A stretch of 64,000 nucleotides of DNA from Symsagittifera roscoffensis (Eukaryota > Xenacoelomorpha > Acoela > Convolutidae). A program made the translations under genes and the position numbers. Where the stretch lies: the NCBI RefSeq assembly GCF_963678635.1, contig NC_087065.1, positions 17,497,623 through 17,561,622 of the forward strand, read 5' to 3'. Positions 34,695 through 45,700 of the stretch are shown here, piece after piece. How positions within the stretch are numbered: the first letter of the stretch is position 1; every line of letters begins with the position of its first letter. Under the pieces are notes generated by a model. The model did no database searches, was not told the origin of the DNA, and worked only from the letters and a program-made list of their open reading frames with translations.

Positions 34695-35590
34695 TTATTC
34701 GTCATTGGAACTGATTACGATCTTTTCCCATGCCTTCAACTGTTCGTAGGCCCGTATCCACTCCCTCTGCTCTAGTAGTCTTTTCGCTTGATTCGGCAGA
34801 CTCTTCATTTTAGATTCCCTATTCCTGCAAAAGGAACTGTGCAAACTCAGGCTCACGTTCTTCGCCAAGTCCTCCTCTAATGTCGAATACCTCGCTTTGG
34901 TGTTATCTCGAGACACTCTACCAACTCTTTTCCATCCCGTGGTTATCGCATTGCGGTGGGTTAACAAGGGTCTCTTGAAAGCTTCCGGTCCTATCTCGGC
35001 TAGGAACTGTCGATACTCCTTGTGATGTTTCTTCATATGATCCTTCGTCACCGTGTTTAACTAAGACGTCAATGTCGCTCGAAACCATGGGAAAAATCTT
35101 ATGCGACTCCACACGTGCCTCACCTCCATAGGTATAGAGAATACTTTGCACGCAGTCTCAAACAACTCAATCCTCCGGTTGTAATCAATGGCGTGTTTTG
35201 ACTCCGCTGTTGGTGCCCTCGACTCTCGATATTTCGTCATGTTTTCCTCGATCCATCGCAACGCCAGCATTGAACTCTTCAAAAAAAGGGTGACCTTCTG
35301 CTGATGGTCGGGTAAGCCGACTACCGAATTTCTTCCACATCCCATATCAAGCAGAGGTTCGAATGCTCCGGATACCACACCGTCTGTGCCATGCAGTGGC
35401 ATGGGCATTCTCCATGTGTCAGGTTGATACTCCGGAGATTGCGTTCTCCCGAAGCTTCCAACAGAGGTTCAACTTCCATCATCTTCTCATGTGTTACGTC
35501 ATTCTCTTCCATAGCCGGGGCACTATTCATCGCATTCCCGATCGTGTTCTGTCTCTCGAAATCACTCGTGTTTTCACTTTCTAAGCTCAA
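34695..35590 (-). pseudogene. Unknown ORF E of the inverted-repeat element
   Basis: Three minus-strand frames overlap in series: 35590-35321, 35408-35061 and 35051-34695. The last two are in the same frame, separated by one stop. Segments are charged and helix-rich, such as SMLALRWIEENMTKYRESRA, RIELFETACKVFSIPMEV and AKRLLEQREWIRAYEQLKAW. No known domain is recognised. Frame changes within 100 bp of continuous coding-like composition indicate a single decayed gene of about 290 codons. Confidence 0.45.
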
Positions 35591-36048
35591 GAGTTCCTCC
35601 CCCAGACCTCATTCAAGTCAGCTCTTTGTTCCCTTGGTACAGTTCCCAGGATCTTCCTCAACAGTCTGTGTGAATGGTGCGACATTCGAGCCAGTCTTAC
35701 GCACTTGGGTACCGAGGAGGCTTTGTCAATTAGTATCCTCTGGCTGGATACCTCTGCCATCGCCATGTGTAATAATTAGTGGCTTCCACACAGGTTGGAC
35801 ATTACCGATCCCACCAGAGATTTCGCATTCGACTCACGGGAAACCCCATCTCCGACTCAAGACCAATCTTCCAACCTCTGATGTGCTTTTGGACCATCTG
35901 CAACACTCCAGGCCATGACTCCACGCTCAACGCCGTCACCAATTGGTGTTCGGATTCTAGCATCTCCAGTGATTGCAAGCTGCATATCCTCGAAAAAAAC
36001 CCAATGCCATCGCTCTGTTCAGCGTGGTGCTCGCATAGCATTCAGCCA

Positions 36049-37690
36049 CTATCTGCACCTCACTTTTTTCCTTCTCAGTGATGTCCACGTGGTTAGTTCT
36101 TCCTTCTGAAACGATTGTATTCTGACGCAGGATCTTCCATCACCGGAATGTTCTTCGCCTCCTAACAACAGGTCCAGACAACTATCCGGTTCCATCTTCT
36201 TCACTGGGTTTTCTTGTTTGTTCGTTGTTTCCTCCGATTCCTTTCGATGAGGTAAGATCAGTTTATGCACCACGTTCAAATTCCCCAAATCTTCATCCTT
36301 CGCTGGTGACAGTCTCACTCGCTCCGTGATTTCTTCAATCAAACTCGTTTGTGGATGAGGGCACCAAGACGGACTCAGCAAGTTCCAAACAATCCCCAAA
36401 TTTGTGACCAACATGTCGTTTCCATTTCCCATCTTTAGTTCCACCCTCTTGTTCGAGCGCGGCACGCTGATCACCTCTGGCATTTTCTCGAGTAACAGAC
36501 CTAGGCTTGGCCTTTCCATTTCCGTCGGATCGATCTCGATGATTTTCTCCGTCCAGAACTTCAACAATTCCGCCACCTCAAAATTCATGTAGGCATTTCC
36601 GGCCTCCGAATCCAAGAAAGGGTTGTAAGCTATTCCCATTACTTCAGACACATACTGATATTCTCCACGTTTTAGGGGTTTAGCATATTCTTCTGCTCGG
36701 GTCAAGTTACGATGTACGCCATGCCCCTCCTCGATTTTCTTGTTGTAGAACCTCCGTAATTCATCAAGTTTCCCATGGCTCTCTAAAGACTTACTCGAAC
36801 TGTCTTCTTTTTTGATTTCAGTACTCTGGTATACATTCAGGATAACAGTGAAGACTCTCCTATCCGTGGTTTTAGTTCCCTTCGCTTTTCCATGGCACAT
36901 TTGCACAGTAGTGTCGGTTATCACTGACATGATCCACCTCAAGAAACAAGTGGCGTCTTTTCTTCTCATTAGGCTTAATCCCGAGTTGTCTCGAGCAATA
37001 TGTTGCACCAGCATTTGGTACATCTGAAGACTCTTTACGCCCAGTTCAAATTTGTCGTGCGAGGTCAACGCCTCTAATGCCACTCCCGCAAAACTCCACG
37101 TGGACATCAACTGTCCTGCCGTTCTGACAAAAGGATTCGCCATCAATGGCAATGCTGATGACGGTGCTCTCATCGCATGTTCAAAGTACTCAAGCAACAA
37201 GTTCTCCCAAGACCGTCAAACTGGTTTCCCAACTATTGATGTGTAGCCCAATGCCGCCGCTTGCGGGACAACCCGCGATCAAGCTCCTTAGGCGACTCTC
37301 CAATTCTTTCGTCGTCTCCAGAGCCATCCACCATGGCCGAGCGGTGTTTCTCATCGCATTTCTCTCGAGAGGATCGCACGTCACTTGCTTACCAATGGCC
37401 TGGTGTTGCATCGAAAGCCACTCCTTACGGATGTCCACTTCCCACATCTGTCAACTCGTCGAACCCCTTTTCACGTTTGTCTTCTGGGGTTTGAAGTCAT
37501 CCTCCAATCCCGGTGTCATCGGGGCTTCAATTTCCTGTATCACTTCAATTAGCCTCCTGGGTGCTGAGCCGCTCTTGTAAGCCGCTGTTTTCCCTCGCGC
37601 TAGAATCATGGGAAGTGTCTCTTTTAGAATTTTCTCCAAAACCGAATCTGCCGAAGGACTCGCCTCCTCTGTCTCTCGTTTCCTTTTCCT
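36049..37690 (-). pseudogene. Unknown ORF D, largest decayed gene of the inverted-repeat element
   Basis: A 383-codon frame (37200-36049) is preceded on the same strand by shorter frames 37447-37190 and 37639-37451 in other phases, consistent with one gene of about 540 codons with two frameshifts. The N-terminal part is basic and the middle is helical (for example FELGVKSLQMYQMLVQHIAR). The C-terminal part has acidic and Lys-rich stretches. No catalytic signature is visible. I considered a viral nucleoprotein because of the compact helical middle, but I have no motif that supports it. Confidence 0.45.
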
Positions 37691-37854
37691 AGACCTTATT
37701 CCTTTACTCGGGGGGCGTTGTCACCACCATCACTGACTCCACTTCTTTGTCCAGGTCCCTCTTTTCCGCCTCTTGCCTCGCCCTTCTCTAGCCTTAAGAA
37801 TATTAGTATTTTAAATCATATTACAAGTCTTATTTTTATCATCCACCTTGACAC

Positions 37855-38205
37855 TTATTTTTTTGTCATTAGTTTTTTTTTGTTCAGAGTAGAGCTATCT
37901 TTACATGGGTTGGCCCCGGCGTCCTGCTTCTGCTTCTTTAGGCCATTCATCTTCTCGAGCAGTCTTTTTCTTCCTTTCTCGTCCAGTCCCGTGCCAATCA
38001 GGACTGGTTCTCCAAACTTCACTACCGTGCTCCACAGTTCTTCCTTGAAGTCATCTACTCCACTCACTTTGTTTTCCACCCTCTGGTTGAATTCGTCCAG
38101 GAAACTTCGCCACGCATCCTCGTCCAACGTGCTCAAGAACATGTGTTTGTTGCCCTCAAAGGTGTTTTCCTCCCTTGCTTCATCAGTTAGGAGCACCATA
38201 CCCAT
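37855..38205 (-). CDS. Unknown ORF C of the inverted-repeat element
   Basis: 116 codons from ATG to stop. The N-terminal half is acidic and probably helical (LDEDAWRSFLDEFNQRVENK); the C-terminal 45 residues are Lys-rich. It follows ORF B on the same strand with a gap of only about 17 bases, which suggests a polycistronic or originally joined arrangement. No family recognised. Confidence 0.35.
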   Translation of the reverse strand: MGMVLLTDEAREENTFEGNKHMFLSTLDEDAWRSFLDEFNQRVENKVSGVDDFKEELWSTVVKFGEPVLIGTGLDEKGRKRLLEKMNGLKKQKQDAGANPCKDSSTLNKKKLMTKK

Positions 38206-38222
38206 GTTGGATGGTTAATTCG

Positions 38223-38835
38223 TTAGTTGCAACTCAAGATTCTTCCGGGGAGATCCCCACTCAGTTCTTGTAGTAGCTCAGGTGTGGTGGCGGGGCTAAA
38301 CTCTCTTTTCGTTGCCCCTCCGTCTGGCGTATTTCCAACCTGCATTTCCTCTCCAGCTTCGCTGAGAGTTTCGTCAATGCTCTCCTCTTCTCCTGACTCT
38401 GGCTGGTTCCTCTCTAGCGCGGCAGTGAATCTGTTCTCCACTGGAAGGTTCCTTCTGTCTCCTGGGGTTCCCACAGACAGGGGTGAAGGTGTCGTCGGGT
38501 CTGCTGTCTTATACTCCGTGAGGGATACATACAGGGGTCCTGCCTTTTCCCTTCTTGCCTCAACTCCAACTCCTCCAGCCAAAAGGCGCTCAGTATTTGG
38601 CAAACAACCTATCTTCCTTCAGAGCCATATGACCCTCCTCCACGATCATCCTTCCATCGTCATAAATTGGCAGTTTGTTCTCGAGTCCAGCCTCCTCAAG
38701 TGTTCTCAAGACATCTCGAACCTCAAACTTAGGAGGCATGGATTCTCGCATCTTCTGTGCCAGTCGGTCATATTTGGAAGTTGGACTTCGAACAACGCGA
38801 GAAACATGATTTTGGGATGAAATGGAATTTTTCAA
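38223..38835 (-). pseudogene. Unknown ORFs A and B of the inverted-repeat element
   Basis: Frame A (38835-38590, 81 codons) begins inside the inner inverted repeat and ends GHMALKEDRLFAKY. Frame B (38603-38223, 126 codons) overlaps it by 14 bases in another phase. B is rich in Pro, Glu, Ser and Thr and looks disordered (for example RNQPESGEEESIDETLSEAG). A single frameshift would make one protein of about 200 residues; alternatively they are two overlapping genes. No family recognised. Confidence 0.4.
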
Positions 38836-38950
38836 AAATTCGAATTGGGCGTGTCATGCTCAACTTTCTCACGATAATCGAAAATCTCAGAAATATAAGA
38901 TCAAACAACTGAATTACAATCGCGGGAAAGTGATCGAAAAAACAGCGGGA
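38808..38950 (-). repeat. Right inner inverted repeat of the unknown element
   Basis: Reverse complement of 34023-34147, with matches at ttgagcatgac, tcgaatttttgaaaaatt and the catttca block. It contains the start codon of ORF A. Confidence 0.75.
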
Positions 38951-39447
38951 AATTGCTATTCGCAATTTCCAGATATAATATCATACTAGAGTAGAGATGT
39001 CCTATCCTGAAAAAGAAGGCAGAACGATTGCAAACCAAGAGAATACAAATAAGAAGTGGACCAGAGTGAACCTTCGGTGGAAAGGTGGACAGCCGGAGTC
39101 TTCCAATGGTCCAACATCAAAATTCGATTCTCAAGTTAAACCTCATTATCCCAAGTCAAAACTCATTGATTCAAAACTTCTCAAGTTATATTTAATTCCA
39201 TTTATGTTAGAGTCACTAGTTAATTTAGTTTCTCCAATTCTCGAGTGTGCTGGTATGTGAGTACCCAATTTAGATTTCTTGAGTGTGTTTTATAGTTATT
39301 ATGTTGAGGTAGATAGAGTTTTAGGTTGATCCATCTGAAATGGATCAAAGTTCCACTGTCTAATAAAAAGCAACTAAAACGGAATCTTCCGACCCTGCTT
39401 TAACGGCGTTTGCGTATTTTGGGTATTTTGAGACCTAAGTAAGGGGA

Positions 39448-39664
39448 CGTTCTTATTTTCTAGAGTGGGGGGAGGGGGTATTTTGGCAGTGGACTTTAAG
39501 CTGTAACGAGGATTTTAGTCTCATGTCGCAAGTGATTCGATTTGGCTCCGACCATTCGAGGTAGAAAAACACAAGAGATAGTGTCCCTGACTCTTGAACC
39601 AATAGTTATAGGGCCTTTTTTTATTTAACCTCATATGTGACTTAAGTAGGCGACTGTTACATAG
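39448..39664 (-). repeat. Right outer inverted repeat of the unknown element
   Basis: Reverse complement of 33812-34023, with long exact runs such as agagatagtgtccctgactc and cttaagtaggcga. It is separated from the inner repeat by about 500 bp (38951-39447) that has no left counterpart. Confidence 0.8.
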
Positions 39665-41276
39665 TGTTTTTATGGCGCTCCTCGATGTTTTTACGACATC
39701 ATGACTACGGAGTCAAACCCACTTGACACAGCTCCGGGCTACATGCCCATTCTAGAGTACCGGTGGTACGGTTCAGCTGGAACGTGTAAACCTACCGGTT
39801 GTACTGTGAGAGCTTTTTAAGGAAAGTCGAGAAAATTCCTGGTACGCTCTCCGAACGAGGCCTAGTTAACCGAGTAAGGGGGTAACTAGCGGGACAAAAA
39901 ACGAGCAAAAAAAACAAAAAGCTAAACAAAAAACCAAAAAAGAATAGAAAAAGGAACAAAAACATAAAAAAAGGACAGTGACTATGATACCAGATTAGTT
40001 GGATCAAACCTCTATATTAATTAAAGTAGTATACCCATACTGTTCCCACAAGACCGATCGTTTCGATCAAATCAACAATTTTATACAGGTGCCCGAGTGT
40101 GGGGCGTTGTTAAGGGTTTTCAGATAGATTGCAACTTCACTGGACCACTAGGAGATTTGACTGGAAAAGATGACCAGCCAAGCGGGAAAGCTGTTCATAG
40201 AAAGGGGACCCGACAGGTGCTGTACACACCAGAGGAACATCCAGCAAGGAAGAGAACAAACAGAGAAGGGCACACAGGGATGTTCTGTTTGGTCATTCGA
40301 CGGACCACTAGGAGACTTGATTGGAACAGGTGACCAGTCAAGTGGGAAAGTGGTTTTGGTGAGAGGCGCGGGACACGCCAAGGAGACAACCAGCACAGAA
40401 TCAGAACATCCAGAGTAGGACAGACAGGGGTGTTCTGTTTGGTCAAACAGGTATCGTTAAAATCCACATTTCATTATAGGAGATAAGTGTAAAATTGGAT
40501 AAGCGGATTCCCACTGTTTTTAGGATACGTTTTTACTCAAGCAGAGCCTGGAAACAGGTTCTACGGTTTTCTCTCAAGAGGTTTAGCACCCATCGCGCTT
40601 AAGGTAATATTCGGCTTAAGAGGGGGCTAAATAGGGGGGAGGTTAGAAGGGGGGCTGGTAAGGTTAGAGGTTCGCGGTTGCAAATTGTAAAAAGGGGGGA
40701 CACGTTACAGTAACTAATCAATCGATATCGTCGATTTAGTTACATTAGAATCTTACACGCGTGAGTGACAAAGCGAGGATATCCAAATTTGGGATCGAAT
40801 TAAGGTAGATACCCTGGTCGGATCAGGTGGGGGGGATCGGAAATAGACAGTTTTTGGAACCTGGAAGGAGAATACCCCATAAGAACGTTAGTAGGGGGGG
40901 AGGAAAACGCGTGACAATCAGGTACCAGACATTTTTTCTCACAAAAGGACGACATTGGTCACCTTTGAATTTTAGGTGGGTTCATCTTTTTGTTTTTCAT
41001 ATTTTTCTCAAATGAGTTTTTACGTTTTCGGTATTAGATTTATCGGTTTTAGACGAATAGGTGATCACAAGACACCAGCTAACAAGTTGGATTTTCAACT
41101 TGTATCGGATTAATGAAGGGAGATAGATAAAAGGGGGCTATTAATTGAAATTTTTGGCCAGTAAGGTTGGGTTTTTGGAAAATTTTTATACTAGAACTCA
41201 AGTGGTGGTACCAGAGATAGTGGTTCGAGGGTCCCAACACTGAAGAAGAAGAGACCCGATTGTCCCAACACAGGAA
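39665..41276. other. Non-coding stretch with low-complexity tracts
   Basis: An A-rich tract at about 39893-39975, G-rich tracts around 40620-40700 and 40825-40910, and a local tandem duplication (listed separately). I see no supported coding region. Confidence 0.5.
40139..40449. repeat. Diverged tandem duplication of about 155 bp, two copies
   Basis: Copies at about 40139-40297 and 40300-40449. Both start with ggaccactaggaga.ttga, carry gtgggaaag-like strings near the middle and end with ggtgttctgtttggtca-like sequence. Divergence is considerable, so the duplication is old. Confidence 0.75.
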
Positions 41277-43493
41277 CAGAAAAGTCTTGGGACAGTACAA
41301 AGAAGTCTTGGGACAGTACGAAGAAGTCTTGGGACAGTACGAAGATGTCTTGGGACAGTACAGAGAAGTCTGGGGACAGTACAAAGAAGTCTTGGGACAG
41401 TACAGAAACGTCTTGGGACAGTACGAAGAAGTCTTGGGACAGTACAGAAAAGTCTTGGGACAGTACAAGGAAGTCTTGGGGCAGTACGGAAAAGTCTTGG
41501 GACAGTACGGAAAAGTCTTGGGACAGAACGAAGAAGTCATGGGACAGTACGGGAAAAGTCTTGGGACAGTACAAAGAAGTCTTGGGACAGTACGAAGAAG
41601 CCTTGGGACAGTACGAAGAAGTCTTGGGACAGTACAGAAAAGTCTTGGAACAGTAAAAAGAAGTCTTGGGACAGTACGAAGAAGTCTTGGAACAGTACGA
41701 AGAAGTCTTGAGACAGTACAGAGATGTCTTGGGACAGTACGAAGAAGTCTTGGGACAGTACAGAAACGTCTTGGGACAGTACGAAGAAGTCTTGGGACAG
41801 TACAAAAAAGTCTTGGGAGTACAAAGAAGTCTTGCGACAGTACGAAGAAGTCTTGGGACAGTACGAAAAAGTCTTGGAACAGTACGGAGAAGTCTTGGGA
41901 CAGTACAGAAAAGTCTTGGGACAGTACGAAGAAATCTTGGGACAGTACAGAAAAGTCTTGGAACAGTACGAAGAAGTCTTGGGATAGTACGAAGAAGTCT
42001 TGGGACAGTACGAATAAGTCTCGGAACAGTACGGAAAAGTCTTGGGACAGTATAAAGAAGTCTTGGGACAGTACGAAGAAGTCTTGGGACAGTACAAAGA
42101 AGTTTTGGAACGGTACAGAGAAGTCTTGGGACAGTACGAAGAAGTCTTGGGACAGTACCGAAACGTCTTGGGACAGTACGAAGAAGTCCTGGGACAGTAC
42201 AAAAAAGTCTTGGGAGTACAAAGAAGTCTTGCGAAAGAACGAAGAAGTCATGGGACAGTACGGGAAAACCTTGGGACAGTACAAAGAAGTCTTGGGACAG
42301 TACGAAGAAGCCTTGGGACAGTACGAAGAAGTCTTGGGACAGTACAGAAAAGTCTTGGAACAGTAAAAAGAAGTCTTGGGACAGTACGAAGAAGTCTTGG
42401 AACAGTACGAAGAAGTCTTGAGACAGTACAGAGATGTCTTGGGACAGTACGAAGAAGTCTTGGGACAGTACAGAAACGTCTTGGGACAGTACGAAGAAAA
42501 CTTGGGACAGTACAAAAAAGTCTTGGGAGTACAAAGAAGTCTTGCGACAGTACGAAGAAGTCTTGGGACAGTACGAAGAAGTCTTGGAACAGTACGGAGA
42601 AGTCTTGGGACAGTACAGAAATCCTTGGGACAGTACGAAGAAGTCTTGGGATAGTACGAAGAAGTCTTGGGACAGTACGAATAAGTCTCGGAACAGTACG
42701 GAGAAGTCTTGGGACAGTACAAAGAAGTCTTGGGACAGTACAAAGAAGTCTTGGGACAGTACAAAGAAGTTTTGGAACGGTACAGAGAAGTCTTGGGACA
42801 GTACGAAGAAGTCTTGGGACAGTACCGAAACGTCTTGGGACAGTACGAAGAAGTCGTGGGACAGTACAAAAAAGTCTTGGGAGTACAAAGAAGTCTTGGG
42901 ACAGTACGAAGAAGTCTTGGGACAGTACGGAGAAGTCTTGGAACAGTACGAAGAAGTCTTGGGACAGTACAGAAAAGTCTTGGTACAGTACGAAGAAGTC
43001 TTGGGACAGTACAGAAAAGTCTTGGGACAGTACAAGGAAGTCTTGGGGCAGTACGGAAAAGTCTTGGGACAGTACGGAAAAGTCTTGGGACAGTACGAAG
43101 AAGTCTTGGAACAGTACGAAGAAGTTTTGAGACAGTACAGAGATGTCTTGGGACAGTACGAAGAAGTCTTGGGACAGTACAGAAACGTCTTGGGACAGTA
43201 CGAAGAAGTCTTGGGACAGTACAGAAAAGTCTTGGGAGTACAAAGCAGTCTTGCGACAGTACGAAGAAGTCTTGGGACAGTACGAAGAAGTCTGTCTTGG
43301 AACAGTACGGAGAAGTCTTGGGACAGTACAGAAAAGTCTTGGGACAGTACGAAGAAGTCTTGGGACAGTACAGAAAAGTCTTGGAACAGTACGAAGAAGT
43401 CTTGGGATAGTACGAAGAAGTCATGGGACAGTACGAAGAAGTCTCGGAACAGTATGGAGAAGTCTTGGGACAGTACAAAGAAGTCTTGGGACA
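41277..43493. repeat. 21-bp minisatellite, about 105 copies, cut by the assembly gap
   Basis: The basic unit is gtcttgggacagtacgaaga plus one a. Because 21 is a multiple of three and the unit has no stop in any frame, all six frames stay open for hundreds of codons: VLGQYEE, SWDSTKK and SLGTVRR on the plus strand and 7-residue repeats on the minus strand, up to 799 codons. These are not evidence of a gene. Variant units of 19 bp (gtcttgggagtacaaagaa) at about 41810, 42210, 42518, 42868 and 43230 shift the frame. A longer pattern recurs after about 711 bp (41537 and 42248; 41651 and 42361). Confidence 0.95.
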
Positions 43494-43693
43494 NNNNNNN
43501 NNNNNNNNNNNNNNNNNNNNNNNNNNNNNNNNNNNNNNNNNNNNNNNNNNNNNNNNNNNNNNNNNNNNNNNNNNNNNNNNNNNNNNNNNNNNNNNNNNNN
43601 NNNNNNNNNNNNNNNNNNNNNNNNNNNNNNNNNNNNNNNNNNNNNNNNNNNNNNNNNNNNNNNNNNNNNNNNNNNNNNNNNNNNNNNNNNNNN
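43494..43693. other. Assembly gap, 200 N
   Basis: Exactly 200 undetermined bases. The minisatellite runs up to the gap and does not resume after it, so the true array length is unknown. Confidence 0.99.
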
Positions 43694-43729
43694 ATTCAGC
43701 TTTCTATATCAATTTTTTGTTCAATTATT

Positions 43730-44330
43730 TTCTGGTGACTTTCAACCATTTTTCAGTTATTACTTTTGGTTGCTACTTTAGGTTTATACATTATTGTTCC
43801 GACTTTCGATACGAAAGTAACGGAATATTTGTGCTCGGGGTGGGTTTTTTTTCTTCAGACAAATTTCGACTTTTTAACTAGCCATTTTTGACGGAATTTT
43901 TCGTATCATTCAAAAGGTTTTGTTGTCCTGAGCTTAAATTTGAAAATATATTTTACCTGTGATCATTTTTTGTAAAGTTATGGGGGTTTAAAGATTGCCA
44001 TTTTGGCCATTTTGACCAATTTGGGACAATTAACGCGCGATTTATTTGCGCTATTAACGCGTAAGCGGAGATTTAATCCGTCCTAGAAATCGTTCCAAAT
44101 TGATTGAAAGAAGCTTATTTGCCATAATTGATTTGTTACAAGAAGCGAAATCTATCCTTTGTACTTTATATGGCGTGTGGGGGTATAATTTTCATAAAAA
44201 TTTTAGAATCTTAGAAAAAAAAAATTTCATTTAATTTTATAACATATAAATTTAAAAAGGTTATTACTGCTTCATAAACCTTAAAAGACAGTCGGAATTC
44301 AGGGCTTCGCCCTGATACGAGCAGTCTTGT
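43730..44330 (+). repeat. Dispersed repeat family R1, copy 2
   Basis: Matches the reverse complement of 59205-59700 nearly end to end and 20735-21090 in part. Landmarks: gtaacggaatatttg, cgacttttaactagcc-like text, a gggtttaaagattgcc block, aattaacgcgcg, agatttaatccg and the hairpin cagggcttcgccctg at 44300-44314. The family has no coding potential that I can see. Confidence 0.8.
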
Positions 44331-45246
44331 ACAATTTTAATTTTGTTTTCTTCATCCCAATGCGTTTTTCTCTGTTGCGCTAAGCTTACATTAAATTTCA
44401 CTTTTTTTTACTGTGAGCAAAATTTGCAAATTATCAGCGAAATTCGCAAAATGTACACGAAATCTGCGGAGTTTGCAATTTGCTTAAATTTGCAGAATCC
44501 GATTTTGGTTTGTAGAATCCGTTGATATTTGCAGAATCCAGAACAACTAGCTATATTCGCTCAATGCGGAATCCGCGACTGTATACAAATTTTACGTTAC
44601 ACGTATTTGAGCGCGGAATCCAGAGACGTTTTGTAAATGAAATTCACTAACAATTTGGAACAAGTTCAAATATTTGCCTCTGGATTTCGGTGACCTACAG
44701 ATTGGCCTCATAAAGGAATGCACGACAAAAAATAAGAATGTAGCCATTCCAGTAGGAGTGCAATTTTGACACAAGCAAAAAAAGAAAACCCCTTTAGTCT
44801 TACTTGTTTAAATTAAGTCTAAATGCTTAAATCTTTTCAATGCTTACTATATTTATCCTAGCTGTTTTTGGCTCCTTACCAACCCCCCAACTTTCAATTT
44901 TTTCCTTTTTTTTTTCTAGTTCTGCGTCATATTATGGCGAAATGCGTGAAACTACAAGTAAGTATAAAGAATATATTTGTTCACGAGAGTAAGTATATAC
45001 CGAAAAGAAATCGTCCAGGGGCCGGTGGTCTCCCATGTATTAAGATAGGTTATAGAAATGCGGTACCGACAGCTATGTTTTAAGATCGTGAATTTATTTC
45101 CCATGTTTTAAGATAGGTTATAGGTTTTAAGCTTCAAATGATAAGATGGTAAGATTTACGGCGCCCAATTCTGTCGATACAGCAGTGTCTAATATTCTAA
45201 ACGGGATCTTGATACTAAGAGGTCACGGATATCAATAGGTTTCAAA

Positions 45247-45600
45247 CAGTAGCGGATTTAGGGCGAAGTGGATGAGGGCGGAGAAAGCCAATCTCAGGGG
45301 TTAGGCCCCCTCACAAACTGAAGGTCCTCTGGTTTCATTTAAGAGGAAAGCGCGCCCAAAAAAAACATTCTAAAAAGTAACTAAAAGCGTAGTTCTTAAA
45401 AAGTGAAGATAAACGTCTATTTTGGCGTTGTTTTCAAAAAAAATGCTAAAAACGTCGTTTTTGGCCTGTTTTTTTTTTTAAAATTCTTCTGCGGAATAAA
45501 TTTTTTTAGTGATATAGGAGAGCTCCGAAAACCCATTAGATCGATCAAAAAAGTCGAGAAAAAATCTTATCTTTTTCAAAAATCCGCCCCCCATCCTCGA
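45247..45600. mobile_element. Possible MITE in the duplicated unit
   Basis: Begins cagtagcggatttagggcg and ends near aaatccgccccccatcc, so its ends are imperfect inverted repeats of the form agcggattt/aaatccgc often seen in hAT-type MITEs. The interior resembles 60570-60660 (gcgcgccc followed by an A-run, then a segment ending ggcctgttttttt). Copies lie at the same place in units 2 and 3. Target duplications not resolved. Confidence 0.4.
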
Positions 45601-45700
45601 GGAAATTTTAGAACCTGGTTTCAAAGTTTAGCCGATTGATTAGCTGAAGCAAAGTCTCAGCTGAACGAGCTAGTTAAGATATTTTTATCTGATTTTTAAG

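Larger units (their letters stand above)
33812..39664 (-). mobile_element. Inverted-repeat-flanked element with several decayed ORFs of unknown family
   Basis: The left end 33812-34147 is matched in inverted orientation on the right in two blocks. 33812-34023 pairs with 39664-39448 (for example gagtcagggacactatctct on the left) and 34023-34147 pairs with 38950-38808 (for example ttgagcatgac). The right side has an extra ~500 bp between the two blocks. The interior, 34580-38800, is visibly richer in G+C than its surroundings and carries long minus-strand coding-like frames broken by frameshifts. No transposase, integrase or polymerase motif is visible. It could be a non-autonomous or degraded large DNA transposon, an integrated viral fragment or something undescribed; the sequence alone does not decide. 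Confidence 0.6.

Noticed and set aside
36049..37200. Reading the largest ORF of the inverted-repeat element as an endogenous negative-strand RNA virus nucleoprotein, with the acidic ORF B as a phosphoprotein
   Set aside because: Only general features (helical core, an acidic partner nearby) point that way. No family motif is visible, and the long inverted repeats do not fit such viruses.
41079..43478. A 799-codon minus-strand open frame, and similar frames of up to 434 codons on the plus strand
   Set aside because: Produced by a 21-bp repeat without stop codons in any frame. All six frames are open and shift at 19-bp variant units. No start context, splice signal or known protein supports any of them.
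44920..44957. A 38-base candidate micro-exon in the cyclase units (also 50935-50972 and 61199-61236), with a good pyrimidine tract and a gtaagt donor, reading LRHIMAKCVKLQ
   Set aside because: It resembles the linker before C1 only loosely, and its phase does not fit exon 45701, which needs one base giving Gly. It may be an exon joined through an unseen exon, but I cannot support it.
45660..45700. QLNELVKIF just upstream of cyclase exon 1, similar to the NDLF/NELF helix of C1 domains
   Set aside because: The frame meets TAA before the acceptor, and the implied intron would be under 40 bases. Treated as chance or decay.
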